DNA of 64,000 bases, from positions 37,297,182 to 37,361,181 of the forward strand of contig CM068384.1 of assembly GCA_034770075.1 (NCBI GenBank), given 5' to 3'. A program made the translations under genes and the position numbers. The notes beneath the pieces are model-generated. The model was not told the DNA's origin, ran no database searches, and was given only the letters and a program-made list of their open reading frames with translations. Below are positions 1-10,580 of the stretch, in pieces (the first letter of the stretch is position 1; every line of letters starts with the position of its first letter). Source of the DNA: Aralia elata (taxonomy: Eukaryota > Streptophyta > Magnoliopsida > Apiales > Araliaceae).

Positions 1-488
1 TCCTGAGTTACTTTGGGGAAAGAAGCTGCTTCTACCCATTTAGTGAAGTAATCGATCCTGACGAAAATGAATCGGTGTTCGTTGCTTGCTTTGGGCTCTA
101 TCGGTCCGATTACATCCATTCCCCACATTGAGAATGGCCAAGGGGAGGTCATACAGTGTAGTTCATTGGGAGGCGTATGGATCACATTACCGTGCGTCTG
201 GCATTGGTAACACCATTTGACATGATCATCGCAGTCGGCTTTCAGTGTTAACCAATAATGCCCCGTTCTCAAGATCTTTTTGGCCAGCATTGGTCCACTC
301 ATGTGTGGCCCACCATGTATTTCGTCCATAATCCTTTGGGCCTGCATCTCATCTACGCATTGCAACAGTCCCAAACCAGCATCCCTCTTGTAGAGTGAAT
401 CCCCACTCAGGTAAAACTTCATTGCCATCTTTTGAATTCTCATTCTCTCCGTTCGGCTTGCCTGGTCGGGAACGGATCTATCCCTCAA
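1..488 (-). pseudogene. Tat-1 integrase, N-terminal part (window edge)
   Basis: The minus-strand translation contains the HHCC zinc-binding module of integrase: His in GGPH, His in GHYW, and the Cys pair in KWCYQC. The start of the catalytic core follows, with the first acidic residue in WGMDVIGP. Integrase joins the retrotransposon cDNA to chromosomal DNA in the nucleus. The rest of the core, with the second Asp and the Glu, lies left of the window. A stop codon at 486-488 separates it from the RNase H frame, so the polyprotein is broken here. Confidence 0.85.
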
Positions 489-1075
489 CTACTCCCTTAT
501 GTCGTGATACCAAGACTGCCTTGGCATAACCACCTCCTCCGATAATACTGCCACATGTTCCTCGTATGCTGGGGCATTCCGTACCGCTATTTTAATCTGT
601 GGAACATCTTTTCTTTTGATTATATGGATTAAGGAAGCCAGAGTTGCCAATGCATCAGCAAAATCATTCCGTCCCCGGGGAATATGTCGGAAAGCGATAT
701 CTTCGAACTCTCGCATCAATTGGATAATACAACGATGGTATGGAAGTAACCGGAGCTCTTTTGTGCTATACTCCCCATCGCTTGTCTGATTACCAGTTCC
801 GAATCCCCGAACACTGCTAGTCTCTTCACTCCCATATCGCGGGTAAAACGGAGTCCCAATATGCATCCCTCGTAATCAGTTGTGTTGTTCGAATTACTGA
901 ACTACAATTTAGTAGCCACAGGGTATTGCTCTCCGGTGATAGAGACCAGGACTGCTCCGGCTCCTGCCCCCTCAGCATTCATGGCACCATCAAAATATAG
1001 CTTCTAGAACTTCCCCTTGTCATCACATTTCGTGTGTAATACCTAAAATACATCTTCGCCCGGCAAAGGAGTTTC
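489..1075 (-). pseudogene. Tat-1 second (archaeal-type) RNase H
   Basis: The open part is 489-866 and ends in the IPRGRN..ADALA block typical of the C-terminal RNase H motif. Upstream on the minus strand, to about 1040, I can read YFDGA followed by GAGAVL, which marks the start of an RNase H fold. A stop interrupts the stretch between them. An additional RNase H between the usual one and integrase is established for Tat-lineage elements. RNase H degrades the RNA strand during reverse transcription. The region needs two frames to read through, so I call it broken. Confidence 0.75.
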
Positions 1076-2450
1076 TAATGGCTCCATCCCCCCTGATGGC
1101 GCTTCTGCTAACTAATCTGCAATTCCCTGCCCTTTCATGGCTTTCTGAGTTACGTATACCATGTCGAACTGTTGCAAGATCAACTGCCATCTTGATAGTC
1201 GACAGTTCAGCATGGGCTTTTCAAAAATATATTTCAGGGGATCCATCCTCGAAATCAGGTACGTAGTATGCCCATGGAGGTAGTGCTGTAATCTCCCTGC
1301 AGCTCAGGCCAAGGCACAACAGGTCTTCTCGATGGGAGTGTAATTCTGTTCACATCGGCTAAATCTCTTGCTGAGGTAATAGATGGCCTGCTCTTTACCT
1401 GCTTCATTCTTCTGTCCCAGCATACATCCCATTGCAATGGCATTGACCGATATATACATAAACATAGGGATCCCATCCTTCGGGGGTACCAGCACTGGTG
1501 CCTCTGTCAGCTGCTTTTTAATGGTCTGAAAGGCTTTCTGACATTGCCCATTCCACTCTTGGGAAGCATACTTCCTTAATAGTTTGAAAATCGGCTCACA
1601 TGTAGTCGTCAAGTGGGATATGAAGCGGCTGATGAAGTTTATTCTTCCCAGGAATCCTCTTATCTCCTTCTCTATGTGAGGTGCCGGCATATCCACAATG
1701 GCCTTAATCTTCGCCGGATCCAACTCAATGCCCCGATCACTAACCAGGAATCCCAAGAGCTTGCCCGACTGCACTCCGAAAGCACACTTTGCTGGATTTA
1801 GCTTCAAATTATATTTTCTGAGCCGATCGAATAGCTTTTTGAGATGGGTTATATGATCAGATTCTACCCTTGACTTCACGATAATGTCATCCACGTATAC
1901 CTCTATCTCCTTGTGCATCATGTTGTGGAACAGGGCCATCATGGCTCTTTGATAAGTAGCCCCCGCATTTGTGAGACCGAAAGCCAATCGTCTATAGCAG
2001 AAGGTGCCCCAAGGGGTGATGAAAGCGGTCTTTTCCCGATCTTCTTCCGCCACCATTATCTGATGATACCCCGCAAAGCAATCAACAAAAGAGTACATCT
2101 CGTACTGGGCTGTGTTATCCACCAGGATATGTATGAAAGGCACCGGGAAGTTATCCTTGAGACTGGCCTTGTTTAGATCTCTATAGTCGACACATACCCT
2201 CACCTTCCCTCCTGGCTTAGCCACTGGGACTACATTGGACAGCCATTCTGGGTAAGTGGACACCATAATGATTCCAGCCCTGAACTACTTGATGATCTCT
2301 TCCTTCACCTTCAAGCTCCACTCTGGTTTTAACTTTCTTAGTTTCTGCTTGACAGGCCTGAAACCCTCCTTGATGGGCAACCAGTGTACCACAATGTCGG
2401 TGGATAATCCGATCATGTCCTCATGAGACTAGGCAAAGACATCCTCATAC
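1076..2450 (-). pseudogene. Tat-1 reverse transcriptase and degenerate first RNase H
   Basis: The main open stretch is 1304-2266 (320 residues). It contains the RT core: VCVDYRDLNKA, FVDCFAGYHQI, AFGLTNAGATYQRAM and the catalytic YVDDIIVK, followed by the LGFLVSDRGIE and IRGFLGRINFISRFI thumb and connection blocks. The usual RNase H region follows to about 1076 but has lost clear catalytic acids; its DAS-type motif reads YISVNAIAMG. A degenerate first RNase H is common in Tat elements that have a second one. The N-terminal RT segment at 2267-2450 is readable in the same frame but contains stops. Confidence 0.88.
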
Positions 2451-3189
2451 TGGCTTAGCAACGCAGTTATTTCTGCTTTTTGGCTGGGGGTAAGGCCTGT
2501 CCCTATCTTGAGCTCTTTGGGTGCGTTAGGGGTTCCAATATCTATGGTGATGGTTTGGTCTAAGTTGGGTTTGGGTTTATCCTCGACCCATCCTTTGATC
2601 TCATCAGGCGCGTCGTCGTAATCTGTCTCGTCTTGCTCAATGCCCATCAAATTGAAATCCAGCTCAATGTCAAAATCATAATCATCATTCAAATTTGAAA
2701 GACCGTTTGTTAGGCAAGGATTACTCAAATTGGTACACCTGACATGAAACAAAATATTTGTCATATATAAGTTATTTTCCACAACGATCACATTTTCAGA
2801 TAACATGACGAAACGACATAATTATGCAAAATACAAAAAAACAACAAAAAAATAAACTTCTTCATCCTCCCATCCTCTGGGGTCTACCACCCTGATGTCG
2901 GGTTTTACCCTTGTTTGGATATTACTGGTTTCATGGTCCAGTTGTCGACGGTCAGGTCAGACGAAATGCGCTGGATAAAAGGGGGCTTCACATCGGAAAC
3001 TTCCCCGATGATTACGGCTACGTCGCCTGAGTCCCTCTTCCTACCTTCTTCAGGAATAATTAGCCCTGCCCAATCGATGACAGGCACACCTTGTTGGGCT
3101 CCCGGTGGCGTGACAACATCCTTCCCTTCTCCATTGCTTGTTAATTGTCCGTAGATATAGCACCTGGTTTCAAACTTTTGCGCGACCTC
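2429..3189 (-). pseudogene. Tat-1 pol linker between G-patch and reverse transcriptase
   Basis: An open frame at 2429-2806 (125 residues) encodes an acidic linker (EQDETDYDDAPDEIKGW) ending in LTPSQKAEITALLSQYEDVFA. That ending is the usual entry to gypsy reverse transcriptase. The stretch 2807-3189 shows no confident domain and is broken by stops. It probably represents disordered polyprotein linker. Confidence 0.6.
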
Positions 3190-3606
3190 TTATAGGAAAC
3201 TTTCCCTCTTGGTCGACTCATCACTGGTAGGGGTCAACTCTTCATCCCCTGCCCCAACCACAGGCTTGCTAGTCCCTCCTTCTTTGTCGACCTTGGTCAT
3301 CGGATTTCCAGCCAGTCGAGTCAGAGCCGCACCTTGATGGTGTCTCCGTGCTACGCCTTCATGATATCCCAACCATGCTTTACCTATCTGATGGGGTAGT
3401 TGAATGGGCTCGGTGATTCCTTGACTGCTCTTTCCTAACCCCTGTCCAGGTTGGAATTTCATTTTCATCATTTCCTTTGCAACAAAGGTAAGTTCTGGAG
3501 AGACCTTAGGTTTCATGGCTGGAGCCCCCAGGCATCGGTAGTGGGGAGTGCTGATTTCTAGCGCCTGAAAACTAGCAGGTGCCGCCGACTCGTCCACATT
3601 AATCAC
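3190..3606 (-). pseudogene. Tat-1 G-patch domain region of the polyprotein
   Basis: The 138-residue open stretch contains MMKMKFQPGQGLGKSSQGI around residues 47-65. The glycine spacing (G.GLGK..QG) and the following hydrophobic and proline positions match the G-patch, a glycine-rich motif that binds RNA or RNA helicases. G-patch domains are known in some plant gypsy polyproteins and at the protease end of betaretroviruses. It is in the same frame as the protease upstream, separated by a stop near 3729 that replaces an expected Trp, plus at least one more. Its job in this element is not known to me; RNA handling near protease or RT is a guess. Confidence 0.7.
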
Positions 3607-3729
3607 AGGAAGACCACTCCTAGAAGGAGAAAAGTCATCACACTCCGCCTAGATCGTCACCAGATTCCCGTCGATGATAAGTTTGATTTGCTGGTGTAGC
3701 GTGGAAGGAACTGCCTCGGCCATGTGTAT

Positions 3730-4398
3730 CTACGACCTCCCCAATAACAGGTTATAACTTGCCGCAATATCTAAGACTTGGAAAGAGATATTAAAAGTAC
3801 AAGGTCCTATTTCCACCGGCAACTCTATCTCCCCAATGGTATCCCTCCGGGATCCGTCGAAGGCTCGTACCACCACATGATTGGCCCGTAGGCGTTTAGG
3901 ACTAATGTTCATCTTCTGCAATGTACTGAGGGGACAGATATTCAACGCCGATCCCCTATCAATCAGCACCCCATTCATAATATAACCTGAGGAGATCACC
4001 GCAATATGCAATGGTTTTCGATGCCCCCTTCCCTCTTTGGGGATATCATCATCTGTAAATGATATTACATTACTTTCCAACAGATGGTCCACCAGATGGC
4101 TGAAACTTTCCTTGCCGATCTCTTTGGGAACATATGCCTCCTCCAGGACTTTCGCCAGAATTTTGCAGTGATCACTGGACGATAACACCAAATCCATGAT
4201 TGATGTCAGGGTCGACTCCTCGCTTAATATCTGGATCCCCCTTGTTTCCGGATGATCCATCTTTCTAAAGAATTCCAGGGCTTTCTCCTCGGATATTTTT
4301 TCATTTTTCTTCGTCTTACTTTCAAGGACTCGCCCAGGGAGATACAGGGGATTCCCCCTCGATGTTACAGAAGCACAACTAACCGCTTCCTCTGACAC
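3730..4398 (-). pseudogene. Tat-1 aspartic protease
   Basis: The 222-residue stretch holds a retropepsin-like fold. VLIDRGSALNICPL corresponds to the catalytic D-x-G motif (here DRG), followed by a flap-like segment (VVVRAFDGSRR..GEI) and the terminal NLLLGRS, which matches the hydrophobic-GR motif. The protease cleaves Gag-Pol during particle maturation. The next codon in frame is a stop at 3727-3729 where related proteins have Trp, so the fusion to downstream domains is cut. The middle position of the active-site triplet is Arg, which may be family-specific or a lesion. Confidence 0.8.
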
Positions 4399-4901
4399 TC
4401 CCCCATAATTCCATGGTACCGTTTTCAGACTGTGGACAGGGATTTGCGGTCTCGCTATAAGGGTGAGGTGGTTTCGGAGCTGCTAACTTGACAGGCCCCT
4501 CCATGATATTTCTGCTTACCCCTGCCAGTCTAATTGGCGCTCCCTGTGTATTCCCATGATCACTTATCATGTTGATCATTTCATCGATTTTCTTTACAGA
4601 ATTCAGCCTTGACGGCCCCTCGGCTTCACTGGCTTCCGCCACATTGACCCCTCCTCCATCATGCCTTGGCAGGGGATTGACTTTGACATTCGGGGAGTCT
4701 GGCTTTTCCACCATGATTTCTCCACTATCAATCAAGTTCTGAATTATATGCTTCAACGTCCAACAATCCTGCGTATCATGACCGGGGGAACCCGAGTGGT
4801 ATGCGCATCACTTGTTTGGGTCCAACCTTCTTCCCTTTGGGTCACTCGGGGGTGCCAAATCGACTATTTTCCTCTGGACCATCAATACTGCCAACACCCG
4901 C
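4379..4901 (-). pseudogene. Tat-1 Gag C-terminal part with zinc-knuckle-like motif
   Basis: Frame +1 relative to the main gag ORF is used here, so there is a frameshift near 4905. It reads a Cys-His cluster, CAYHSG..GHDTQDC, followed by WTLKHIIQNLIDSGEI. That is the nucleic-acid-binding end of Tat-type Gag. A stop at 4805-4807 lies just before the knuckle where Trp is expected. The 4379-4756 open stretch overlaps the protease frame by about 20 bases in another phase, a further frame change. Confidence 0.7.
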
Positions 4902-6050
4902 TCAAGAGGATCCCCGAGTGGGGGTGAACACTCGGTTTCTCGAGGACTCGAATCTCCTTCGCCCATCCGCCCTCTGATTAGTGAAGTTAGGCTGTCGGGA
5001 TGGCCACACTCTCTGCATCTGTACTGGAGGACTATTTTCTGCCTTTCTAGATGATCCCTGTAGGATGAGGGAAACATCCTCTTCCTTTTTCTTTTGGACC
5101 CTACTGGAAGTGCTGCCATAATTTCCGCTTTGGATTTGCTCTGCAGCTGTTTCTAAAGCCGTGAGATCCCGGATCTTGCCAGACTTCAACCCCATGTCCA
5201 CCATTTCTCCGTGTTTAATCATCTCGGCAAAAGGCCTACTAATCCCTGATATAACCCGTTCATAATAAGGAGCCTCTTGAATATCCACGAAGGTCATCAC
5301 CATCTCCGACTCGCTCATTGGGGGATTCACCTGTGCAGCCATACCCCTCCATCGCTGTGCATAATCCCTGAAAGATTCCTTTGGTTGCTTTTTAATTTTC
5401 GTCATTTGATATCTATCAGGGGCCATTTGTGCCTGAAAGCTATACTTTGTTAAGAAGGTGTGGGCCAACTCCTCCCAATTGTGGATCCGGGCATAATTAA
5501 GACGGGCATACCAGATTCTCGCTTCTCCCATTAGGCTCTTTTGGAATAGTTGCATCCTTAGACCCTCGTCTTCTGCATAAGATCCAAGCTCCCCGATGTA
5601 TATTTTCAGATGTGTATAAGGATCCCCCTTCCCATTGTATTTCTCAAATTCGGGAATTTTAAATTTCTCCGGGTATCTGGTTCCGGGGAAGACACATAGA
5701 TCTGAATAATTAACCCTGCTTAGGGAGCCTATGCCTTTTAGAGATTGGATAGTTTTCTCTATTTGTTTCATTTTCTTTCGCAGGTCATCAGTATCTCCTT
5801 CCTCTGGGATAGTAATCACTGTCCTGTTAGGTACAGGAATGGCCTTTGGAACGACTGGCTCGCCCTTAGGTTGGGGTGGATCCTCTTTAGGTGGATCCTG
5901 TCTAGGTAGCAATTGTTCCTTCAGCATTATGGCCATTTCCAACATCTGATTTTTAAAGTCATCAAATTCCTCCCTAGATATGGAACCAGGATTAGTAGGT
6001 GGAAGATCAGCCATTTCAGATGTAGAGTCTTTGGCCCTTTTAGACTGCAA
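4902..6050 (-). CDS. Tat-1 Gag (capsid part)
   Basis: The 382-residue ORF has the plant retrotransposon Gag core: FKIPEFEKYNGKGDPYTHLKIY, LMGEARIWYARL, NWEELAHTFLTKYSF and KQPKESFRDYAQRWRGMAAQV. An acidic, proline-rich N-terminal region (residues 1-100) precedes the core. Gag assembles the virus-like particle in the cytoplasm. The frame ends early, at FTPTRGSS, because of a frameshift that separates the zinc-knuckle end. I take the first ATG at 6050 because upstream sequence has no continuing frame. Confidence 0.85.
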   Translation of the reverse strand: MQSKRAKDSTSEMADLPPTNPGSISREEFDDFKNQMLEMAIMLKEQLLPRQDPPKEDPPQPKGEPVVPKAIPVPNRTVITIPEEGDTDDLRKKMKQIEKTIQSLKGIGSLSRVNYSDLCVFPGTRYPEKFKIPEFEKYNGKGDPYTHLKIYIGELGSYAEDEGLRMQLFQKSLMGEARIWYARLNYARIHNWEELAHTFLTKYSFQAQMAPDRYQMTKIKKQPKESFRDYAQRWRGMAAQVNPPMSESEMVMTFVDIQEAPYYERVISGISRPFAEMIKHGEMVDMGLKSGKIRDLTALETAAEQIQSGNYGSTSSRVQKKKEEDVSLILQGSSRKAENSPPVQMQRVWPSRQPNFTNQRADGRRRFESSRNRVFTPTRGSS

Positions 6051-6788
6051 ACGCGTTTGAGGAGCAATCCTGCAGAAAAGACGGTTTGGAGTTTAAACTT
6101 TGGGAAATGAAAGATGTGGATGCATGCTAAAACGGTAATTTTTGTGTTTTTGGGGTTTTTTAATCTTTTTCTGCAAAACAACATGTTAGTGGCCCTTTAT
6201 TGCAATAATAAATACTAGACATGACTTATTATGCTTCCCAGCTATTCCCTGCAAAACACGGAGGTCAGTATTTTCTTTTGACAACAGGGAAGGTATATGA
6301 CAGTTGTAGGCCATTTACATGACATTTATTTATTTTGACTGAATGATAAAAGGGTACGAAGAAGCTTTCCTTTCGTTAGGTTTATCAGAGGCTGACCTAC
6401 CCTAGGGTTACTCTCGCGGGCTTTTTGGCATGAAGGTTCCCATATCTTCGCAATCTACTCATCTGAATCCTTTCGATTGGAGCGGATTTGGGTGGTGCGT
6501 TTCCTGAGCCATCTCTGGGGAGCAGCCCCTTCGAGTCCAGTAATAAGCAACCGACAGGTTCACCTCAGGAGGAGGTACTCTCTCAACATACATTCACATT
6601 CATCGTCCTCACCGTATGCAAATGATTACTTTAAAGTAAAACTAACCCATTCAAACCATTCATTTATTGGGCAAAACACACATTCACACAACAAAAGAAA
6701 AAATCGAAATATCGCAACACACACATTTTATGAATTTTTAAAGGATAGGATAGCATCAAGATTTGAACGCGGCTTAAGCCCTCTAATG
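6051..6788 (-). other. Tat-1 5' untranslated leader
   Basis: About 740 bases lie between the primer-binding site and the gag ATG on the minus strand. I see no conserved ORF. The short open frames at 6477-6842 and 6664-6945 cross the primer site or LTR boundary and have no recognisable domain. A long leader before gag is usual for Tat-type elements. Confidence 0.6.
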
Positions 6789-6806
6789 TCCCCAGCAGAG
6801 TCGCCA
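6789..6806 (-). promoter_or_regulatory. Tat-1 primer-binding site (Arg-tRNA type)
   Basis: The minus strand reads TGGCGACTCTGCTGGGGA, starting two bases inside the LTR end. From my knowledge of plant Arg-tRNA (ACG), whose 3' end is CCCCAGTGGAGTCG plus CCA, it pairs at all but two central positions. Tat-lineage elements are known to use Arg-tRNA. The site fixes element orientation and the LTR edge. Confidence 0.8.
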
Positions 6807-6808
6807 GC

Positions 6809-8880
6809 TGTCGACGCCGGGAATTGCTTTGTCCTATGCTAGTTGTTACCCTTTCCAATTTTAGCCTTTTATTAGATGATTTTTGGAAAAGGTCGGCATT
6901 AATGTCGACGGGGTTTCGAAATATCGTTTTTTTATGATGAGCCAATTAACCAAAGTCGCCAGTTGGTATATTTGAAATGGATGTACCAACTCATCCGAGT
7001 TTTCGTTTTTTTATAAATCGCTGGCTCATATGTGACTCCAAATTAATTGGTCTGCAAACCGAGATTCATAGAGTTCGGGGGCTTGCTTAAGCGAGGGGAA
7101 GGTGTTAGGCACCCCCCGACTTCCGTAAAACACGGTTACCGCAATCTTGATACTTTCCTATCCTTTAATTCGTGAAATGTGTATGTGTGCGTGTGTGTGC
7201 CTATGTGAATGTGGTGGTGAGTTTGCATGAAGAAATCAATTGGGTTTTCGGAAAAGTCGTGTTTTTCTTTTGGGAATGCTTTAGAATATTCTTCGGTTTA
7301 TACGAGGAAGCTTTATGAGAAAATGTTTGATTTTAATTTGTCAAAAACTGTAAGATCTCATTAGATGTTGTTTTGGCAAAACAAGAGTTTTCTAAATCTT
7401 TGTCAAAATAGGAATCGAGATCTATACGTTGCTTTCAATCTCAAATGAAAGGCAACCTCTAGGATCCCTTTAACCCTATGCACAAGGATTTAATAAAACA
7501 TTATTTATTTTTATAAACCATTTTTTGTGATGTTTGAAAACGATTTCTTTCTTTTGCCTTCTCGCTAAATAGAAATCGAGATTCATTAGCACTTGCAATT
7601 TCCTATCCTCGTGAAGCTAATAACCTAGTTTGATTGATTTTATGAAAATCTTTATCGTTTAACTTTGAAATCCATTTCGTGTCATAAATCAAACCAAACA
7701 TTAAAATGCGTTGGGGCTATTCATGGGCATGTAAGCCATCAAAATAACCCCAAACGCCCACAATCGCATACTTTCACTATGACGGGGCCTTAACCACGAT
7801 TCTCGCCTTGGCGTCGTTTTAAGGCCCGACGATTACATATGTACAATGAAAACTACAGCCTTCCTACTATCTACATCAAAAGAGGTCCATCATCGGATTT
7901 GGACCACGGGGTCGCTTTTCTAGGCTCACAACCAAATTTCCACACACCCACAACCGGATATTACAAGAAATTACCAACACGGATAATCTAACAATACCAA
8001 GACATCCTAAAATAGCGATCTAAAGGAACCACGCCCAATATAGCACCGTAAAACAAACAAAAAAATCAATAAATAAATATCATCGGGTTATTAGGAAGAA
8101 TTTTGTTCTGATGGAACCCTCACTAATAATCCCTAATTCATTGTTCCACCATAAATTACATGGAAACTACATTTAATTTGACCAAATGATATGATAGAAA
8201 TTGCAAAAATAAGGAGATTTTCACCTTGCAAATGAGATCAAAGTGGATGTAAACTTGTGTATTTTGAATAGAAGAAGAAGTATATGTGATATAATCAAAT
8301 CAAAAGAATATTATTCCTCTCTTTTTTCTCCCTTTCTCTCCTATTTTGTTGCAAATTTGTTCTATTTCTTCCTCAATTCCCGAGCTTGCTGCTGCTGTTT
8401 TCTTTCTCCTTCTCGCCCGTTCCAACCTTCTGTATGCTGATGAGGAAATGAGCTGAAATAGGCTGGCCGCAGATTGATCTGCGGCTGGCTGGCGGCCAAC
8501 CCCCCACTCAGCTGATTTTCGGTTTTTGGGTTTCGAGTTCCGTGTTTTCAAAAGGCGCACTCATTGGCCGCAGATCAATCCACGGCTGGCTGGCTTGACT
8601 TTCTCGATTTTCGTGCTACGCCTCGATTCTCGTGTCGTGACGTCGGTTTTCGTCGATAGGCTCGTATTTTGCAGTCCGGGAATTACTGGGAGGCGTGCCA
8701 CATCCTCCGGGAATGCCCAATTCGGACAACCTTGTTGTCACGCCAGTTTCGGTTGTAAATCGTCGCGGTGGCGTCGAGTGTTCGTACTTGTCCATCCTTT
8801 GCTCTCGCAGGCCGGTTCATTTGACGAATTTGCCCTCCTGTCAGGGTTAGTATACGAAGTGCAAAATTTGGGTGTCTACA
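6809..8880 (-). repeat. Tat-1 5' LTR (2072 bp)
   Basis: On the minus strand the LTR begins TGTAGACACCC at 8880 and ends GTCGACA at 6809, giving short inverted ends TGTNGACA. It is bounded on one side by the primer site and on the other by Ath-1 coding sequence. It holds the block GGTGTTAGGCACC at 7101-7113, a short inverted repeat that I recall as common in Tat-type LTRs. A palindrome pair lies at 8466-8485 and near 8566. Short ORFs in this LTR have no domains and are left out. Confidence 0.88.
8461..8605 (-). repeat. Tat-1 LTR palindrome cluster
   Basis: A perfect inverted repeat has arms GCCGCAGAT (8466-8474) and ATCTGCGGC (8477-8485) separated by TG. A degenerate second copy starts near 8566 (GGCCGCAGATCAAT then CCACGGCTGGCTGG). 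The tract is about 280-420 bases from the LTR start and more GC-rich than its surroundings. It is comparable in place and form to clusters in the other LTRs of this window. Confidence 0.7.
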
Positions 8881-9120
8881 CCTAGTTTACAAGGGGATGA
8901 CACTGGGGTTGAAACTGAGAAAGAAATTGAGGTTGATCAGAAAGAGAAGAAAGAAGAATCCAAGTCGCAACAAACAGAGAAGGATAAAGCGAGTTCAGAT
9001 AAGAAGCCCGTGAATACAGTACCACAAGTTCACCCTCAGGTTCCGTATCTGCAAAGATTGAATAAGCAGAGGGAAGACAATCAGTTCAGAAAGTTTTTGG
9101 AGGTTTTTAAGAAACTATAG
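8881..9120 (+). pseudogene. Ath-1 Gag C-terminal fragment
   Basis: The frame is open from the Tat-1 junction and reads a charged Glu/Lys-rich segment followed by VPYLQRLNKQREDNQFRKFLE. It matches Ath-4 at 47717-47946 nearly base for base. A TAG stop at 9118-9120 replaces a CAG in Ath-4, a C-to-T change. The first 140 or so residues of Gag lie left of the Tat-1 insertion. Confidence 0.85.
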
Positions 9121-10217
9121 ATCAACATACCCTTCGCGGAGGCATTGGAACAAATGCCGAGTTACGCAAAGTTTATGAAGGGTATACTGTCAAGGAAGAG
9201 AAGGTTAGACGAATTTGAGACAGTGGCCTTGACGGAGGAATGCAGTGTAGTGCTTCAGCGTAAAGTACCTCCAAAGCTGAAAGATTCAGGCAGTTTCACA
9301 ATTCGATGTACGATCGGAAAAATGAACTTCAATAAATGTTTGTGTGGTCTTGGGGCAAGTATCAACCTGATGCCTTTGTCTGTATTTAGTCAGTTGGGAT
9401 TGCCGGAGCCAAGGCCAACAAATATTTCCTTGCAGTTAGCTGACAGATCTATCACGTATCCACGGGGGATAGTGGAGGACGTACTGGTGAAAGTGGACAA
9501 ATTTATCTTTCCGGCGGACTTCATCATTCTGGATTATGAGGAAGACAAAAATATACCAATCATACTAGGGAGACCATTCCTAGCCACGGGGAGGACTTTG
9601 ATAGACGTGCAAAAAGAGGAGCTTATAATGCGGGTACATGATCAGGAGGTGACGTTTAACGTCTTCAAGGCAATGAAGCTCCCAACCGATGAAGAAGAAT
9701 GTTTCAGAGTTGACTTGGTGGATAACATAGTAAATGATGACATGGAGAGTTTGTTGGGCTATGAACCATTGCAGAGAGTGATTGCTGAAAATTCAGATTT
9801 AGAGGATGAAGAATGTGCCGAGCTTGTGCAATATCTGGATACTACCCCCAAATTCAGAAAATTCAGAACACTTGTCGAGTCACTTACTAAAGCTGGAGAG
9901 ACGTCGGTAAAGTTGAAACCATCTCTTGAGACACCGCCCGAACTTGAATTAAAACCACTTCCAGATCATCTCAGGTACGTATTTTTAATTAAAGATTCAA
10001 AGCTACCTGTGAATATTTCTTCTGCACTAACATCTTTTCAGAAGGAAAAACTGCTACGAGTGCTTAGAGAGTTTAAATCAGTTATTGGACGGACCATAGC
10101 AGATATCAAGGGGATAAGCTCTTCTTTTTGCATGCATAAGATCCTGCTGGAAGATGGTAGCAAGCCGTCGGTTGAGCAGCAAAGAAGGCTTAATCCGATA
10201 ATGAAAGAAGTGGTCAA
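9121..10217 (+). pseudogene. Ath-1 aspartic protease and start of reverse transcriptase
   Basis: The frame continues open from 9145 and encodes the Athila protease: GLGASINLMPLSVFSQLGL, the substrate-pocket region LADRSITYPRGIVEDVLVKV, and IILGRPFLATGRTLIDV. In Ath-3 and Ath-4 the active-site motif reads CDLGAS. Here it reads CGLGAS, so the catalytic Asp is Gly and the enzyme should be dead. The RT N-terminal linker follows (ELKPLPDHLRY, IGRTIADIKGISSSFCMHKI) up to RLNPIMKEVVK, where homology to Ath-4 stops abruptly. Confidence 0.85.
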
Positions 10218-10374
10218 GGATACAGGAAAAGTTGAATCGAATGATGATAGTTATTTTCTGCCAATGGATGAAGATAAGTTGGGGGGATTTCAAACGTACA
10301 ATGATGCCAAGGAATTCAAAGAAAAGACTAAGAGGAGGCATGCAATGACATTTTTTACGATTGAACCAGAATGA
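10218..10374 (+). other. Ath-1 unexplained coding-like segment replacing RT to integrase
   Basis: About 155 bases continue the protease frame for roughly 51 residues (starting DTGKVESNDDSYFLPMDED) to a TGA at 10372-10374. None of this resembles the corresponding part of Ath-3 or Ath-4. Homology to Ath-4 resumes right after the stop. The segment thus replaces about 2.6 kb of pol. It could be captured host exon sequence, filler from a deletion repair, or the tail of another element's ORF. I do not recognise the protein. Confidence 0.55.
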
Positions 10375-10385
10375 GATTCAGAGAC

Positions 10386-10433
10386 AGTCAAGCTAATTGA
10401 CTATAACTTAGCGCTATCTGGGAGGCAACCCAG
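10386..10433 (+). promoter_or_regulatory. Ath-1 post-pol hairpins HP1 and HP2
   Basis: HP1 at 10386-10402 has arms AGTCAA and TTGACT around loop GCTAA. HP2 at 10418-10433 has arms CTGGG and CCCAG around AGGCAA. They start 11 bases after the stop and are 15 bases apart. The sequence is identical to Ath-4, and the structure is shared with Ath-2 and Ath-3. Confidence 0.65.
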
Positions 10434-10580
10434 TGTTTTAATTTTCTGTTTTGCTTTTGTTTAGTCAATTATTTTTGTTTTTTTAAAAAAAAACAGGGGT
10501 TTTTGTAACTAATTTTGGAATTCGGGGTGATTTGTTTGCAGATAGAAGCAAGAACTGAGAAAAATTGGTTAAGTGTAGGC

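Larger units (their letters stand above)
1..8880 (-). mobile_element. Tat-1: Tat-clade Ty3/gypsy retrotransposon, 3' part outside window
   Basis: Read on the minus strand, the order is 5' LTR, primer site, gag, protease, G-patch region, reverse transcriptase, RNase H, second RNase H and integrase, and the window starts inside integrase. The second, archaeal-type RNase H and the Arg-tRNA primer site are typical of the Tat lineage. The 5' LTR ends exactly at 8880, where Ath-1 gag begins, so Tat-1 is inserted in Ath-1. The next five bases (CCTAG) should be its target duplication, but the partner copy is out of view. Coding regions carry several stops and at least two frame changes, so this copy is probably not autonomous. 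Confidence 0.9.

Noticed and set aside
8300..8885. Open frames in the Tat-1 LTR
   Set aside because: Low-complexity frames within an LTR. One crosses the insertion boundary at 8880, so it cannot be a native gene.
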